A stretch of 64,000 nucleotides of DNA from JADKCL01 sp046329055 (GCA_046329055.1 JAXLVK010000008.1:1-64000); one strand, 5' to 3'; shown: positions 26,227 to 35,251, counted from the stretch's first letter. Notes: generated by a model from the sequence alone, not told the origin. Numbers and translations: made by a program.

Positions 26227-26987
26227 CTATTCCCGGAACCCTCCATGAGCCGATCCCTCAATTCCCCAAGAATTTTCATGATTTCCATCGAATCGGTCGC
26301 CTCTAGGGCAATTATGGAAGGCATAGATGAGGTCGATGGTAACAGTATTGGAATCGACCTCAGTGATGTCAAATGTCAATTCAAAGCCTCCACCACAGAA
26401 GTCTGACCTCACAAAGGCATCCATGTATCCGCGGAATTTGTCAGAAGGATCAGGAGTTTCTCCTCTGCTAGATTCATCGAATCGCACCCATCGCGCTTCG
26501 AGTGTGTCTCGTGAAAAGGAAAAGTATGGCTGCCCTTCAGTGGCACATCCGTCTTGTACGAGGTCGCGACAAATGCAAATGAAGCGATCAACGCTGGAAT
26601 AATCGTAAACACAGGAACCGTCGCCAATTCCGCCCCACGACCCGCAATCCGGTAACCCAACGGCAAGATCAGCAAAGCGATCAAGTCCGTGCCATCTACT
26701 ACCCGGTGCAGAGGCAAGATTTCCAGCCCGTTCCATCCATCGATCAAGAATTGGCTAGCGGGCGACTTCCAGAATGCAAACGCGACTGCCGTCCCCATAA
26801 AGATCCACTTGCGTTTCGAAGGAAAGAATGCCGTCCAGAACAATGCAAAGGCCAGCAATCCCGCAAAATCCGAGACCTTCCCGGTGACCCAGTTGTGGAA
26901 CATGTTCTTGAAGACGAGGTCATTCAAGATTAGAATGGAAAGGCTGAGGATGAACCAGTAGGAGCGGAGGATGTGCTTGGCTTTCAT
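26227..26987 (-). CDS. Membrane protein of unknown function, interrupted by a frameshift
   Basis: The N-terminal frame (start 26987, MKAKHILRSYWFILSLSILI) encodes four or five membrane segments, including VSDFAGLLAFALFWTAFFPS, and reaches VATSYKTDVPLKG. The continuation is in another frame (QPYFSFSRDTLEARWVRFDE...) and ends at 26227. Adding one G to the GGG run near 26532-26536 joins them as KGQPYFSFSR, for about 250 residues. The family is not recognised. The indel is again in a G run and may be a sequencing error. Confidence 0.75.
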
Positions 26988-27105
26988 TCCTTGCAAAATC
27001 GTTTTTTCCTCTCAAAAGTTGGCATTCAGAAGGGTTGAATCTGAAAGTGAAGCTGGTTTGGGGAACCCCATCGGAAATCCCGACAATTCAAAAGCATCCT
27101 CCGCG

Positions 27106-27258
27106 CCGTCATCCTGAGGCCGAGCATCGGCCGAAGGATGCAGCAGGTGATGCTGGCAGGTATGGTGATGTAATGAGATGCTGTCCGCGAATGTCTTTCG
27201 TAATGGATCGTGTTGTGTGCTGATCCTTCGGCCCGTTCCGGGCCTCAGGATGACGTGG
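27106..27258. repeat. Paired inverted repeat (BIME-like)
   Basis: Two facing copies of an imperfect 37-base palindromic unit start CGTCATCCTGAGGCC and run to CCGAAGGAT. The left copy is at about 27106-27147; the right one, inverted, is at about 27218-27258. The same paired unit recurs at 52590-52790. It lies between the membrane protein start and a broken GIY-YIG gene and covers most of the gene-free stretch after 26996. Confidence 0.75.
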
Positions 27259-27271
27259 TGGGAAATGGCCT

Positions 27272-27588
27272 CTATGACGTGAGTGGGCATTCCCCTCTAA
27301 TCTCAGTCTCCAAGAATTTCCACTTCAGTTCACGATTGATCAGGGCTTCCTTTTTGGCACGTGTCCAGCCTTTGATTTGCTTTTCCCTCCCGCAATGGCA
27401 TCATTTACGGAATCGAATTCTTCGAAGTAGATAAGGTGGTGGGCTTTGTACCTGTGGTGAATCCTGTGTCGGTTTGGCTCGCTTCATAATGCTCAAACTA
27501 GCCTTCTCTGGAGATCGTTGGTGACACCCGTGTACAACGCGGTTCAGGATTGGCATTTGTCACCATGTAAACGTAGAAAATCTCAATA
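27272..27588 (-). pseudogene. GIY-YIG endonuclease-domain protein, multiply frameshifted
   Basis: Segments in alternating minus-strand frames match the small UvrC-N/GIY-YIG family in order: FYVYMVTN near 27570, LYTGVTNDLQRRL near 27525, HHRYKAHHLIYFEEFD near 27450, then REKQIKGWTRAKKEALINRE and LKWKFLETE, with a stop at 27272. The intact protein would have about 95 residues. At least three indels break it, and no good start codon precedes FYVYM. The family is common in Bacteroidota; activity is not implied. Confidence 0.8.
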
Positions 27589-27608
27589 TTTTCCACCTCC
27601 GCAAGCCC

Positions 27609-29109
27609 TCAAGCATCCACCATCTGCACCACACACAACCGCCCACCATCCGCCTTGCTCAGCAGCAGTTGCGTGCCGTCCTTCAGCTCCGCCATCTTCC
27701 CGATCTCGATGACCGTCTTCTGATCCCCCCGATCAAGGTCAAGTCGGGCATGCGTTGGTTCACCAGCACCCAGCGGCCTTGGTGCGGGCTGAAATACCCG
27801 ACAGGCTTCTTCTGCTCGGCGGTGAGGCGCTCGTTGGGGAATACGGTCGCAGCATATGCCATTCGTAGATGTATTGGTCGCTATAGACCATGAGGCGGTG
27901 GTTGTCGGGGAGGAACTTGCCGCCGCCGCGGCTGCTGTAGAGGTTCAGGACGGGGAGTTGTCCCTTGTAGGGGTGTCGCAGAAGGGGCACCTCGGACTCA
28001 TGGTGTTGTCGAAGACGTACCACTTCTGAATGCAGCTGGGGTTGCGGCAGGGCTGAACGAGGTCGTTGGTCTTGACCAATGCCTGCTCCCAGTCGTTGGC
28101 GGTGGGGCGCTTGCTGGGGTCGTGCAGACCGTCGATGAATGCGCTTGTCAAACAGCTCCCGCAGGCAAGGACGCAGATGGAATACGGCATCTTGCTCGTG
28201 TCCTTCCAAGGCAATTCGCTGGGCTTGACTTGGTCGAGCTTGATGCGGTTGGATGCGTCCTTGGGATGCTCCAACGAAGAGGGCATTTTTCCCCATGCTC
28301 AGCGCCTCGTCCTTGGCGGGGTCCATGTCGTGCACCTTGCTGCCGCGCAATGGGTGGCGGTAAAGCAGGTACATATAAATGAGTACCGCGAGGGCGTGGC
28401 GGTCGGTGTTGATGCTCGGGAGGACGCGCTTGGGGTCGTCCTTGGCCATGGTCGCGGTCGCCATCACCTCAGGGGCAATGAAGTCCGGGGTGCCGACCAC
28501 GTCCGGCGGGAACTTGCCGGGGACCACGAGGCCGTCGATGTCGATGATGGCGGCATTGCCTCCTGCGGGATCGACGAGGACGTTCTTGTAGCTGAGGTCA
28601 CTGTGGGCGAGTCCGGCGGCATGCATCCGGCGCACAGCACGGGCGATCTTGATGTTGATGGCCAGGTAGCTCCGCCAATTGCCACGCTCCCGGATGTCCA
28701 GGAACTTGTTTTGGTTGCTGGCTGAGGCGAACCATTTCCCTTCCTTCTCATTGCCCTTGATGCCGAGCATGTCATTGTTGACTGAGCCGAATTCGAAGAA
28801 GAAATGCGGGCGGTAGGTGGGGCAGACGATGCCGAGGCGACCCTCGTGCTCCACGATCTTGGTGGGCCAGCAGAAGAGGTCTTCCCAATAGGTGCCGCCC
28901 TCCTGCGTGAAAATCTTCTCGCGGTAGGTGCCGACGATGTTGGTGAGGCGGTCCTTGGAGTTCGCGTCCTGCTTGTCCCGGAAAAAGCCGACCACATAGG
29001 ATTTATCGGGGCTGAAGAAGACGTCCTTCATCCCGCCTTGGCCGATCATCTTGTTCACGTACTCGACCGTGCTGCCGTCTGTGGCTTTGATTCTGACAAT
29101 GTCGCTCAT
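27609..29109 (-). pseudogene. Protein kinase of the Ter operon, multiply frameshifted
   Basis: Serine/threonine-type kinase completing the operon. Residues 1-275 are in one frame: glycine loop GQGGMKDVFF, catalytic HSDLSYKN (His169, Asp171, Asn176), metal-binding IIDIDG and APEVMAT. After about 28280 the frame changes repeatedly: EHPKDASNRIKLDQ, FIDGLHDPSKRPTANDWEQA, a zinc-ribbon-like CRNPSC and CPFC, then YKGQLPVLNLYSS, FPNERLTAEQKKPVGYFSPH, and finally TQLLLSKADGGRLCVVQMVD with a stop at 27609. Five or more indels are needed, several in G or C runs and one pair mutually compensating, so sequence error is likely. The intact length would be about 500 residues. No clear VAIK lysine is seen. 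Confidence 0.8.
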
Positions 29110-29135
29110 GGTGCTATGCGCTGTGGGCCATGGAT

Positions 29136-31082
29136 TTAGAACAATATCGCAATGGTGCGGTCGTCGTGCTCGCCGGAGGCCCAGAAGTCCAGCCACTCCA
29201 ACAATTGCTCGTGGGCTTCGAGGTTGCCTTGATCGAAAATGACGCTCTCGCCGATGTCCGCCCACAGCTCGTCCCACTTGGCCTGTTGCTTCAGGTTGTG
29301 GTCGGTGTGGAACTTGGGGTCGCTCACGCCGTCGGTCATGATCATCACGGAGGTGAATTCCGGCACCAGGTCAAAGTCGATGCGCTTCATCACGGTCGCT
29401 CCGTCCGCCCAAATCTCGGGCATGGTGAGGAACCGGGTCTGCCCCGCGTATTCGCCGCCATCGGGATTGCCCAATACCCTGAGGTACTGCCCCTTGCGCA
29501 TCACGCCTGCAGCCCCGTCACCGACCCAATACGTCCCGATGAAGTAGCCGCAGTCGAATTGCCGGACGATGGTGACGATGAGGGTGGTATGGAATGCCTT
29601 GGGCTGCTCGCCCAGTTGCTCGGCTTCGACGCAGATCGCGCGGTAGCCGGCGTATGCGCTGTGGCTCAGTGGATTGTAGAGCTTGCTCCGAATCTGCTGC
29701 GACAGTTGATCGGAGGGATCGTTGGCGTACTCGGAGGCGAGGGCTTCGATTTCCTTGGTGAAGGCCCCGTCGAGTTTGGAATGCAGGATGGCCATGGCCT
29801 GTTCCACTGCGATTTGGCTGCCTCGGCGGGAAAATTTTGCGGATCCGGCGCCGTCTGCGACGGCCATGATGTACCAGCCATTTTCTTCCTCGACGGAGAG
29901 TTCAAATTCATCGTCGCGGAATGTGCCTGTGTGCGCATGGGAGCGGCCCCTGCGGCTTGCAGCGATCATGGTATGCCCGCCGAGGAGCACCTGTTCGCTG
30001 CGCAAATGCGCTTTCTGATAAGGCTCGGTGGCATCCGGCTCCAGCTCCTTCCACATCTTGCGCGGGTCGGGCAGGATGTCGAGTTCGCCTTGGAGGCGGT
30101 AGGACTGCGCGGGGCGGCCCTCTTGTTCCTCATAGCGCAAGAGGATGGTCACCGGGAACTTGCCGTGATCGGTTGGGATGTCATCGATGATGAAGCCCAG
30201 GTCGGTCGGAATCACCTCCAATCCCAATTCCTCGAAGCCAGTAGCCTCCCAGGATTCGAGGCTCAGGATGTTCCGCTGCAGGGGCGTGAGGTCGATTTTC
30301 TGCGAAAATGCGACGCCCGTCTTGGCATTGGCCAGGTTGAGTTTGACGGGGATCACGGGGAGTTCCTTGGGCGTCATCGGCACGGGTGGGTCAGGATCAA
30401 TGGGCTCCTCATTCGCGGGTGGCGCATCGGAAGGCTCCTCAGCACTTTCTGCGACGGGAGTTTCGGTATCGCCTTCGATGGCGGGAGACTCTGACTCGGC
30501 CGCTTCCTCATCCGAGGCTGCATCGACAAATGGCAGATTATCCCCTTCATCCAGAAGTGGTGCCTCGATTTCGCTTGGTGCATCCTGGTTTTCAGATTCC
30601 GCATTCTCGGATTCAGAAACCGGGGAGATGGGTTCTGTGGGCAAATCCGTATTCTCTTCCACCGCAACCTCTTCGTCCAACGGCGGCTCGGTTTCGGAAG
30701 ATGGCGTTTCCTCTGCGGTTTCCTCCAGAGGAGCGTCATTCACCTCAGCTTCAGCAGAAACGGGCTCTTTAGCAGGCGTTTCCACCACTTCGTTTTCCGC
30801 AACCGGAGCATCCCCAGGCGCATTTGCCTCAATGATCGGTAGGTCCAAGTCCAGCTCGATTTCTGTCTTGCCGTAGCCCGCTTCGAGGAAGGACGCATGG
30901 ATCGCATCCTGCAATTCGGCGTAGCGGAGGAGGAGTTCCTTGAGCTCGGGATGCTCCAGAAATTCGGGCAGGTCGCGGTAGAGCAATTGCTGATCCCCGC
31001 GGAAGCGCCGGATGAGGGTTTCTTGGACGAAGCGCCGTTCTTCCTCTTGCCGTTGCTCCTCGGTGTTGCGTTTGATGAACAT
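29136..31082 (-). CDS. PP2C-type phosphatase of the Ter operon
   Basis: Protein of 648 residues: a charged N-terminal helix region (1-90), a long Glu/Pro/Ala-rich flexible linker (about 90-245), a middle domain (about 250-365) and a C-terminal PP2C phosphatase domain. The metal-binding aspartates are visible in VADGAGSAKFSRRGS, WVGDGAAGVM, IMTDGVSDPKF and HDDRTIAILF. It should remove phosphate from proteins phosphorylated by the adjacent kinase. It lies 8 bases after the vWA-TerY-C gene and 26 bases before the kinase, in the triad order known for Ter systems. Confidence 0.93.
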   Translation of the reverse strand: MFIKRNTEEQRQEEERRFVQETLIRRFRGDQQLLYRDLPEFLEHPELKELLLRYAELQDAIHASFLEAGYGKTEIELDLDLPIIEANAPGDAPVAENEVVETPAKEPVSAEAEVNDAPLEETAEETPSSETEPPLDEEVAVEENTDLPTEPISPVSESENAESENQDAPSEIEAPLLDEGDNLPFVDAASDEEAAESESPAIEGDTETPVAESAEEPSDAPPANEEPIDPDPPVPMTPKELPVIPVKLNLANAKTGVAFSQKIDLTPLQRNILSLESWEATGFEELGLEVIPTDLGFIIDDIPTDHGKFPVTILLRYEEQEGRPAQSYRLQGELDILPDPRKMWKELEPDATEPYQKAHLRSEQVLLGGHTMIAASRRGRSHAHTGTFRDDEFELSVEEENGWYIMAVADGAGSAKFSRRGSQIAVEQAMAILHSKLDGAFTKEIEALASEYANDPSDQLSQQIRSKLYNPLSHSAYAGYRAICVEAEQLGEQPKAFHTTLIVTIVRQFDCGYFIGTYWVGDGAAGVMRKGQYLRVLGNPDGGEYAGQTRFLTMPEIWADGATVMKRIDFDLVPEFTSVMIMTDGVSDPKFHTDHNLKQQAKWDELWADIGESVIFDQGNLEAHEQLLEWLDFWASGEHDDRTIAILF

Positions 31083-31090
31083 GTTGAGAA

Positions 31091-32167
31091 TCAGCCTTTG
31101 GTGCGGGAGATGTCAAAGCCGCCTGAACTGCCTTCGGCGCTGAGGCGCAATTGCCGGCTGCACCAGGGGCAGGTGGCGGTCTGTGCGCGCTCGTCCACGC
31201 AGAAGATGTTGCCGCAGGGGCAGAGCGCCAGGCCGATGCTGTTTCCGCAGCAGGGACAGTTGGGCACGCCTTGGAGTTCCTCGCTGTTCACGCGGGCATT
31301 ACCGGCGCCCTCTTGGCTGAGTTGGAAGTAGTCGTCGCTGACTTGGAAGGCCCCCGTGAGGCGGTAACCCCGAGAGATGCCCGCAGCCCCGAGCCAATCC
31401 CCATGCGAGGAAGCCGTGATCTTGTCGTATTTGATCAGGTAGGGCTTTTTCGTGTTTTGGCACTTGGCGAGGAAGGTCGCCACGTTTTGGTCCACTGCCC
31501 CACCGCCTGAGCTGCCGCCGCTGCTTTGTCCGGGAGGCGCGTCCACGATGTGCTTGTCCACGGGGGCGAGGTTCAGGTCGTCCTTGCTGTAGAGGTTCAC
31601 GCTTTGGCTACTGGCCTGGATGGATGCGGTGATCCACTTGAAAAATGCCTTGTAGCTGTTGGCATCGGTGTTTTTGAAGACGAGGACATTGTCGGTGAGG
31701 CGGTAGAGGATGCTCAAGTCGGTGCTCGTCCCGAAGGAGACTGCCACGAGCTGCGCCTTGTTCTTCCAATCTCTGTTCCAGGTGTCGAGCGCCTGCTGAT
31801 AGCTGTCCGTGGGCGCGCCGTCAGTGAACAGGAAGACGATGGGTTTCCAGTCACCCTTGCGCTCCAATGTCGTCTTAACAATGGTGCTCGTCATTTCCCG
31901 CATCAGGTGGTTCAACCCTTCTCCGAGCGATGTACCGCCCCCAATGGGCAGCCTCGGCGGGTAGAAGGTGATCACATCCGTGAGAGGCGTGATGGTGCGA
32001 GCCTTTCCGGCAAATGCCACCACAGAAATGAACACCGTCTCCAAGGCATAGGGATCGCGCTTCAGCTCCTGGATGATGGTGCCAAGCCCGGCCTCGACCT
32101 GTTGGATGGGCTCGCCCACCATGGATTCGGAGACGTCAATGAGGAAATAGACTGGAAGTCGTCTCAT
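31091..32167 (-). CDS. vWA protein with C-terminal TerY-C zinc domain
   Basis: About 358 residues. The vWA domain (about 1-195) begins MRRLPVYFLIDVSESMVGEP with a complete MIDAS (DxSxS, later LFTDGAPTD). After a Gly/Ser-rich linker, the C-terminal part carries a TerY-C metal-binding region: CPCCG, CPCGNIFC and CPWC. These proteins are thought to be scaffolds linking TerD-type proteins with the phosphatase and kinase. The start at 32167 was chosen because both shorter paralogues begin with the same MRRLPVY. Confidence 0.92.
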   Translation of the reverse strand: MRRLPVYFLIDVSESMVGEPIQQVEAGLGTIIQELKRDPYALETVFISVVAFAGKARTITPLTDVITFYPPRLPIGGGTSLGEGLNHLMREMTSTIVKTTLERKGDWKPIVFLFTDGAPTDSYQQALDTWNRDWKNKAQLVAVSFGTSTDLSILYRLTDNVLVFKNTDANSYKAFFKWITASIQASSQSVNLYSKDDLNLAPVDKHIVDAPPGQSSGGSSGGGAVDQNVATFLAKCQNTKKPYLIKYDKITASSHGDWLGAAGISRGYRLTGAFQVSDDYFQLSQEGAGNARVNSEELQGVPNCPCCGNSIGLALCPCGNIFCVDERAQTATCPWCSRQLRLSAEGSSGGFDISRTKG

Positions 32168-32193
32168 GGATATTTTATCTGAAAATGAATGAG

Positions 32194-32490
32194 TTAGAAT
32201 CCGAGCATCGAGATCAGGCAAATCCCCGCGATGATCAGGAACAAGACCAATTGGCCCATGTCTAGGAAGATGCCCTCACCGACCTTGTAGGGCTTCATCC
32301 CCTTGCCAATCGCACGGCTGAGCCCGCCGAAGATGCTGTCGGCGGTGTTGTAATAGCCCCGGTGCTTGGGATCGAGGCGATCCTTGTGCGGGGTGAGCTT
32401 GGCGTAGAGGTACATGCCCACCATGGCGAGCACGAGGGTGGCTTTGATCAGGAAGCCGAAGAAATGGAACTTGAACAGGAGTACGCTCAT
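32194..32490 (-). CDS. Small two-helix membrane protein within the Ter operon
   Basis: Protein of 98 residues with an N-terminal helix (FFGFLIKATLVLAMVGMYLYA) and a C-terminal helix (GQLVLFLIIAGICLISML). The 40-residue loop between them is basic and glycine-rich (TPHKDRLDPKHRGYYNTADS, FGGLSRAIGKGMKPY). The start overlaps the upstream vWA gene as ATGA, showing it belongs to the operon. I know no family for it. A membrane anchor or docking site for the Ter complex is inference. Confidence 0.85.
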   Translation of the reverse strand: MSVLLFKFHFFGFLIKATLVLAMVGMYLYAKLTPHKDRLDPKHRGYYNTADSIFGGLSRAIGKGMKPYKVGEGIFLDMGQLVLFLIIAGICLISMLGF

Positions 32491-33122
32491 AATACGACGT
32501 TGACTTCGGGTGGGGGAGGAGGCAGGCTCGCCTCAGCGCTGCTGCCCATGCTTTTGTTGCCGGCACTCACGGAAGCGGAGACCCACTTGAAAAAGCTTCC
32601 AAATGTGGTCGCGTCCGTGGTGTCGAGGCTCACAATGTTGTCGGTCAGCTCCTTGAGGAACTCTGGTTTGGCCTTTGGCCCGGCGGCGCAGGCGACAATG
32701 TTGCCGAAGTTCAGCTTGGCCACCTTGGGAACTGCCTCGCGATACACCATGAGGTCGCTGGGGCTGCCGTCTGTCATAATGAAGAGGAGCGGCATCCAGT
32801 CGCCCTTGCGGTCGGGCGTGCTGCGGATCACCTCGGTGTTCACCCGCTTGATGAGCAGTTCCAGGGCCTCGCCCAAGTGGGTCGGGCCGCTGTCCGGGGT
32901 TTGGATGTCCGGGAGTTGGAAGACCTCGAGCTCGGTCAGCGGCACCAGGACCTTGACCTCCCGGTCAAAGGTGATGATGCTGAGGTGGACGGACTCCAAG
33001 GCAAATGGATCCTGCCGGAGGCTGGAAATCATGGACTCCAGGCCCACCTTGACGGATTGGATGGGTTCTCCGCGCATGGAGCCGGAGGTGTCGAGGAGCA
33101 AGTAAACGGGTAGTCTCCGCAT
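32487..33122 (-). CDS. terY: Short vWA (TerY-like) protein 2
   Basis: Protein of 211 residues, a single vWA domain: MRRLPVYLLLDTSGSMRGEP with MIDAS DTSGS, IMTDGSPSD, and LTDNIVSLDTTDATTFGSFF near the end. It is a close paralogue of the next gene upstream (33143-33781), including an almost identical tail, LPPPPPEVNVVL. The TerY proteins are metal-ion-dependent binding modules of Ter stress systems. Its stop overlaps the small membrane protein gene by 4 bases. Confidence 0.92.
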   Translation of the reverse strand: MRRLPVYLLLDTSGSMRGEPIQSVKVGLESMISSLRQDPFALESVHLSIITFDREVKVLVPLTELEVFQLPDIQTPDSGPTHLGEALELLIKRVNTEVIRSTPDRKGDWMPLLFIMTDGSPSDLMVYREAVPKVAKLNFGNIVACAAGPKAKPEFLKELTDNIVSLDTTDATTFGSFFKWVSASVSAGNKSMGSSAEASLPPPPPEVNVVL

Positions 33123-33142
33123 GGATGCAGTATTGGATGTGG

Positions 33143-33781
33143 TCAGACCACGATATTGATTTCGGGGGGAGGAGGAGGGAGCTCTTGCAGGCCGCCCACT
33201 TCCTTGCCGGCTGCCTCGACTTTTTGGCTGCCAGTGGAAATGGAGGCCGAGACCCACTTGAAAAATGCGGAAATGGTGCTGCTGTCCGCCGTGTCGAGGG
33301 AAACCACGTTTTCGGTGATTTGCCGCAGGGACTGGACATTGGCTTTGGCGCCCGCGGCGCAGGCCACGATCATGCCGAGGCGGCGGTTGCGGATCGCTTG
33401 GATGCCGCTGTTGAGGTCGTCCGTGGGCTCGCCGTCCGTCATCAGGAAGACGATGGGTTTCCAGTCGCCTTTGACTTCAGTGGTGGTCCGGGTCACTTCC
33501 TGATCCACCTTTTGTGCCAAGAGCCGCAGGGCTTCTCCCAGGCAGGTCTGCCCGTTGGCTTGGAGGTTGGGGGTCTGGAAATTCGCGAGCTCCACCAATG
33601 GCACCACTTGGCGGGCGCCGTTGTCGAAGGTGATGACGCTCAGGTAAGCGGTTTCCAGCGCGTAGGGGTCTTGACGGAGTGCAGCCACGAGGGTCTGCAC
33701 TCCGTTTTTGACGGCTTCTATGGGTTCTCCGTACATCGACCCCGATGTGTCGAGCAGGAGGTAAACCGGTAGTCTTCTCAT
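33143..33781 (-). CDS. terY: Short vWA (TerY-like) protein 1
   Basis: Protein of 212 residues, a single vWA domain: MRRLPVYLLLDTSGSMYGEP, LMTDGEPTD and ITENVVSLDTADSSTISAFF. The C-terminus is QELPPPPPEINIVV, matching its paralogue. The polyproline plus hydrophobic tail lies outside the vWA fold and may be a binding peptide. It lies 18 bases after a TerD gene and 20 bases before the paralogue. Confidence 0.92.
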   Translation of the reverse strand: MRRLPVYLLLDTSGSMYGEPIEAVKNGVQTLVAALRQDPYALETAYLSVITFDNGARQVVPLVELANFQTPNLQANGQTCLGEALRLLAQKVDQEVTRTTTEVKGDWKPIVFLMTDGEPTDDLNSGIQAIRNRRLGMIVACAAGAKANVQSLRQITENVVSLDTADSSTISAFFKWVSASISTGSQKVEAAGKEVGGLQELPPPPPEINIVV

Positions 33782-33799
33782 TCTAGCAGAACCAGCGGC

Positions 33800-34453
33800 T
33801 TAGACGTATTGTTTGAGGATTTCCACGAAGGAGTCCGCGTAGTAGGCATTGCCGAGGGCGCGGAATTTCCATTCGCCATCCTTGCGATAGACTTCGCCGA
33901 AGACCATGGAGCAGTTGTTTTCGTAGCTCGCATCATCGCTGAGGCCGTAGCGTGCGATTTCCTTGCCTTTGGCGTCCACCGCGCGGATGAAGGCATTCTC
34001 CACCTGACCGAAGTGTTGGTTCTTCTGACGGCCTTGGTAGATGCAGACGAGGAAGAGGATTTTGGTGTATTGGGGAGGAATCTGATCCAGCTTCACGACG
34101 ATGCGCTCATCGTCGCCGCCCGCACCGCCTTTGAGTTCGTCACCTGTGTGCCAGATGGCGCCGCTCGGGTGACGCAGGTTGTTGAAGAAGATCACGTCGC
34201 TGTCCACAAGACCGATTTTGCGGCCGCCGCCCAGGTCACGCTCGTAACCGAAGTTGCGCACCTTCTCGTTCTCGTCCAGCAGGAATGCCATGGCATCGAG
34301 GTCGAAGTCTGCCTCTTCCGCGCCAAACATTTTGCCGAAGAAGCCTTTTTTCTTTTGACGGATTTTCCAGCCCAGACCGATGGTCACCATGGACAAGTCG
34401 TTCGTGTTCTTGTCCAGGTTGATCGTTTGCCCTTTAGATAGATTAATAGCCAT
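33800..34453 (-). CDS. terD: TerD-domain protein
   Basis: TerD/CABP-type calcium-binding protein of 217 residues, slightly longer than the usual 190. It starts MAINLSKGQTINLDKN and carries the family motifs ADFDLDAMAFLLDENEKV, FFNNLRHPSGAIWHTGDEL and GGDDERIVVKLDQIP, in which acidic residues form the calcium sites, then FGQVENAFIRAVD. TerD proteins occur in tellurite-, phage- and stress-response systems. It is a paralogue of the adjacent TerD gene. The ATG at 34453 was chosen over an upstream extension because of the conserved start. Confidence 0.95.
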   Translation of the reverse strand: MAINLSKGQTINLDKNTNDLSMVTIGLGWKIRQKKKGFFGKMFGAEEADFDLDAMAFLLDENEKVRNFGYERDLGGGRKIGLVDSDVIFFNNLRHPSGAIWHTGDELKGGAGGDDERIVVKLDQIPPQYTKILFLVCIYQGRQKNQHFGQVENAFIRAVDAKGKEIARYGLSDDASYENNCSMVFGEVYRKDGEWKFRALGNAYYADSFVEILKQYV

Positions 34454-34487
34454 GTGTATGAATTTTTGAGATTGGAGATATTGGATA

Positions 34488-35045
34488 TCAGTTGTAAACG
34501 CCGAGGTACTCAGCCAAGCCGCCACGGTGGCCCATGCCCATGGCCTCGAAGCGCCACTCCTTCTCACGGCGGTAGAACCGACCGATGGTCACGGCGGTCT
34601 CGATGGAGAAGTCCTCGCTCAGCTCGTATTTCATCATTTCGGAGCCGCTGCCTTGGTCGATCACGCGGATATAGGCGTCCTTGACCTGACCGAAGTTTTG
34701 GCCTTGCTTGGAGCCATCGTGGATGGTCACCACGAAGATGAGTTCCTCGACACGGCTGTCCACCTTGTCCAGATCGACCATGATGGTTTCTTCGTCCTCA
34801 TCGTCGTCGTCATTGGAGGCGCTTTGCACGTCGCCCGTGTGCTGCACGGCGCCATCGGGGGATTGGAGGTTGTTGTAAAACACAAAAAACTCGTCTTCGG
34901 GGAGTTTTCCGTTCTTGCCAATCATGAAAACTGATGCGTCCAAGTCCGCTTCCTTGCCGCTGACGGCGGGTTCCCAACCCAGGCCCACAGCAACTTTGCT
35001 CAGTCCGACATTGACGCGCTGCCCCTTTTGAAGATTAATTGCCAT
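34488..35045 (-). CDS. TerD-domain protein, first gene of the Ter operon
   Basis: TerD/TerE-type protein of 185 residues. It begins MAINLQKGQRVNVGLSKVAV, with EADLDASVFMIGKNGKL, FYNNLQSPDGAVQHTGD and FGQVKDAYIRVID. Where the paralogue has GGDDE, this one carries a strongly acidic loop (NDDDDEDEE), which could alter metal binding. It is the first gene of the operon, after a 206-base gap that must hold the promoter. Confidence 0.95.
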   Translation of the reverse strand: MAINLQKGQRVNVGLSKVAVGLGWEPAVSGKEADLDASVFMIGKNGKLPEDEFFVFYNNLQSPDGAVQHTGDVQSASNDDDDEDEETIMVDLDKVDSRVEELIFVVTIHDGSKQGQNFGQVKDAYIRVIDQGSGSEMMKYELSEDFSIETAVTIGRFYRREKEWRFEAMGMGHRGGLAEYLGVYN

Positions 35046-35251
35046 AGTGAATGAAAAGAGTTATTACCGTATTGAAAATGAAGAATCTGAGATCGTAGCT
35101 CCCTCGCCGGCCACCTGAAATGCTGGCAGCAGGCATAGGAACGCGAAAATTAAGAAAGATTTTCAAAAGATGCGGGAGAGAATCGGGCATTCTCCACCGG
35201 GATGGGGGATTTTCCCATGACTTAAGGCTATTTGACAATTCACCCCCGGGC

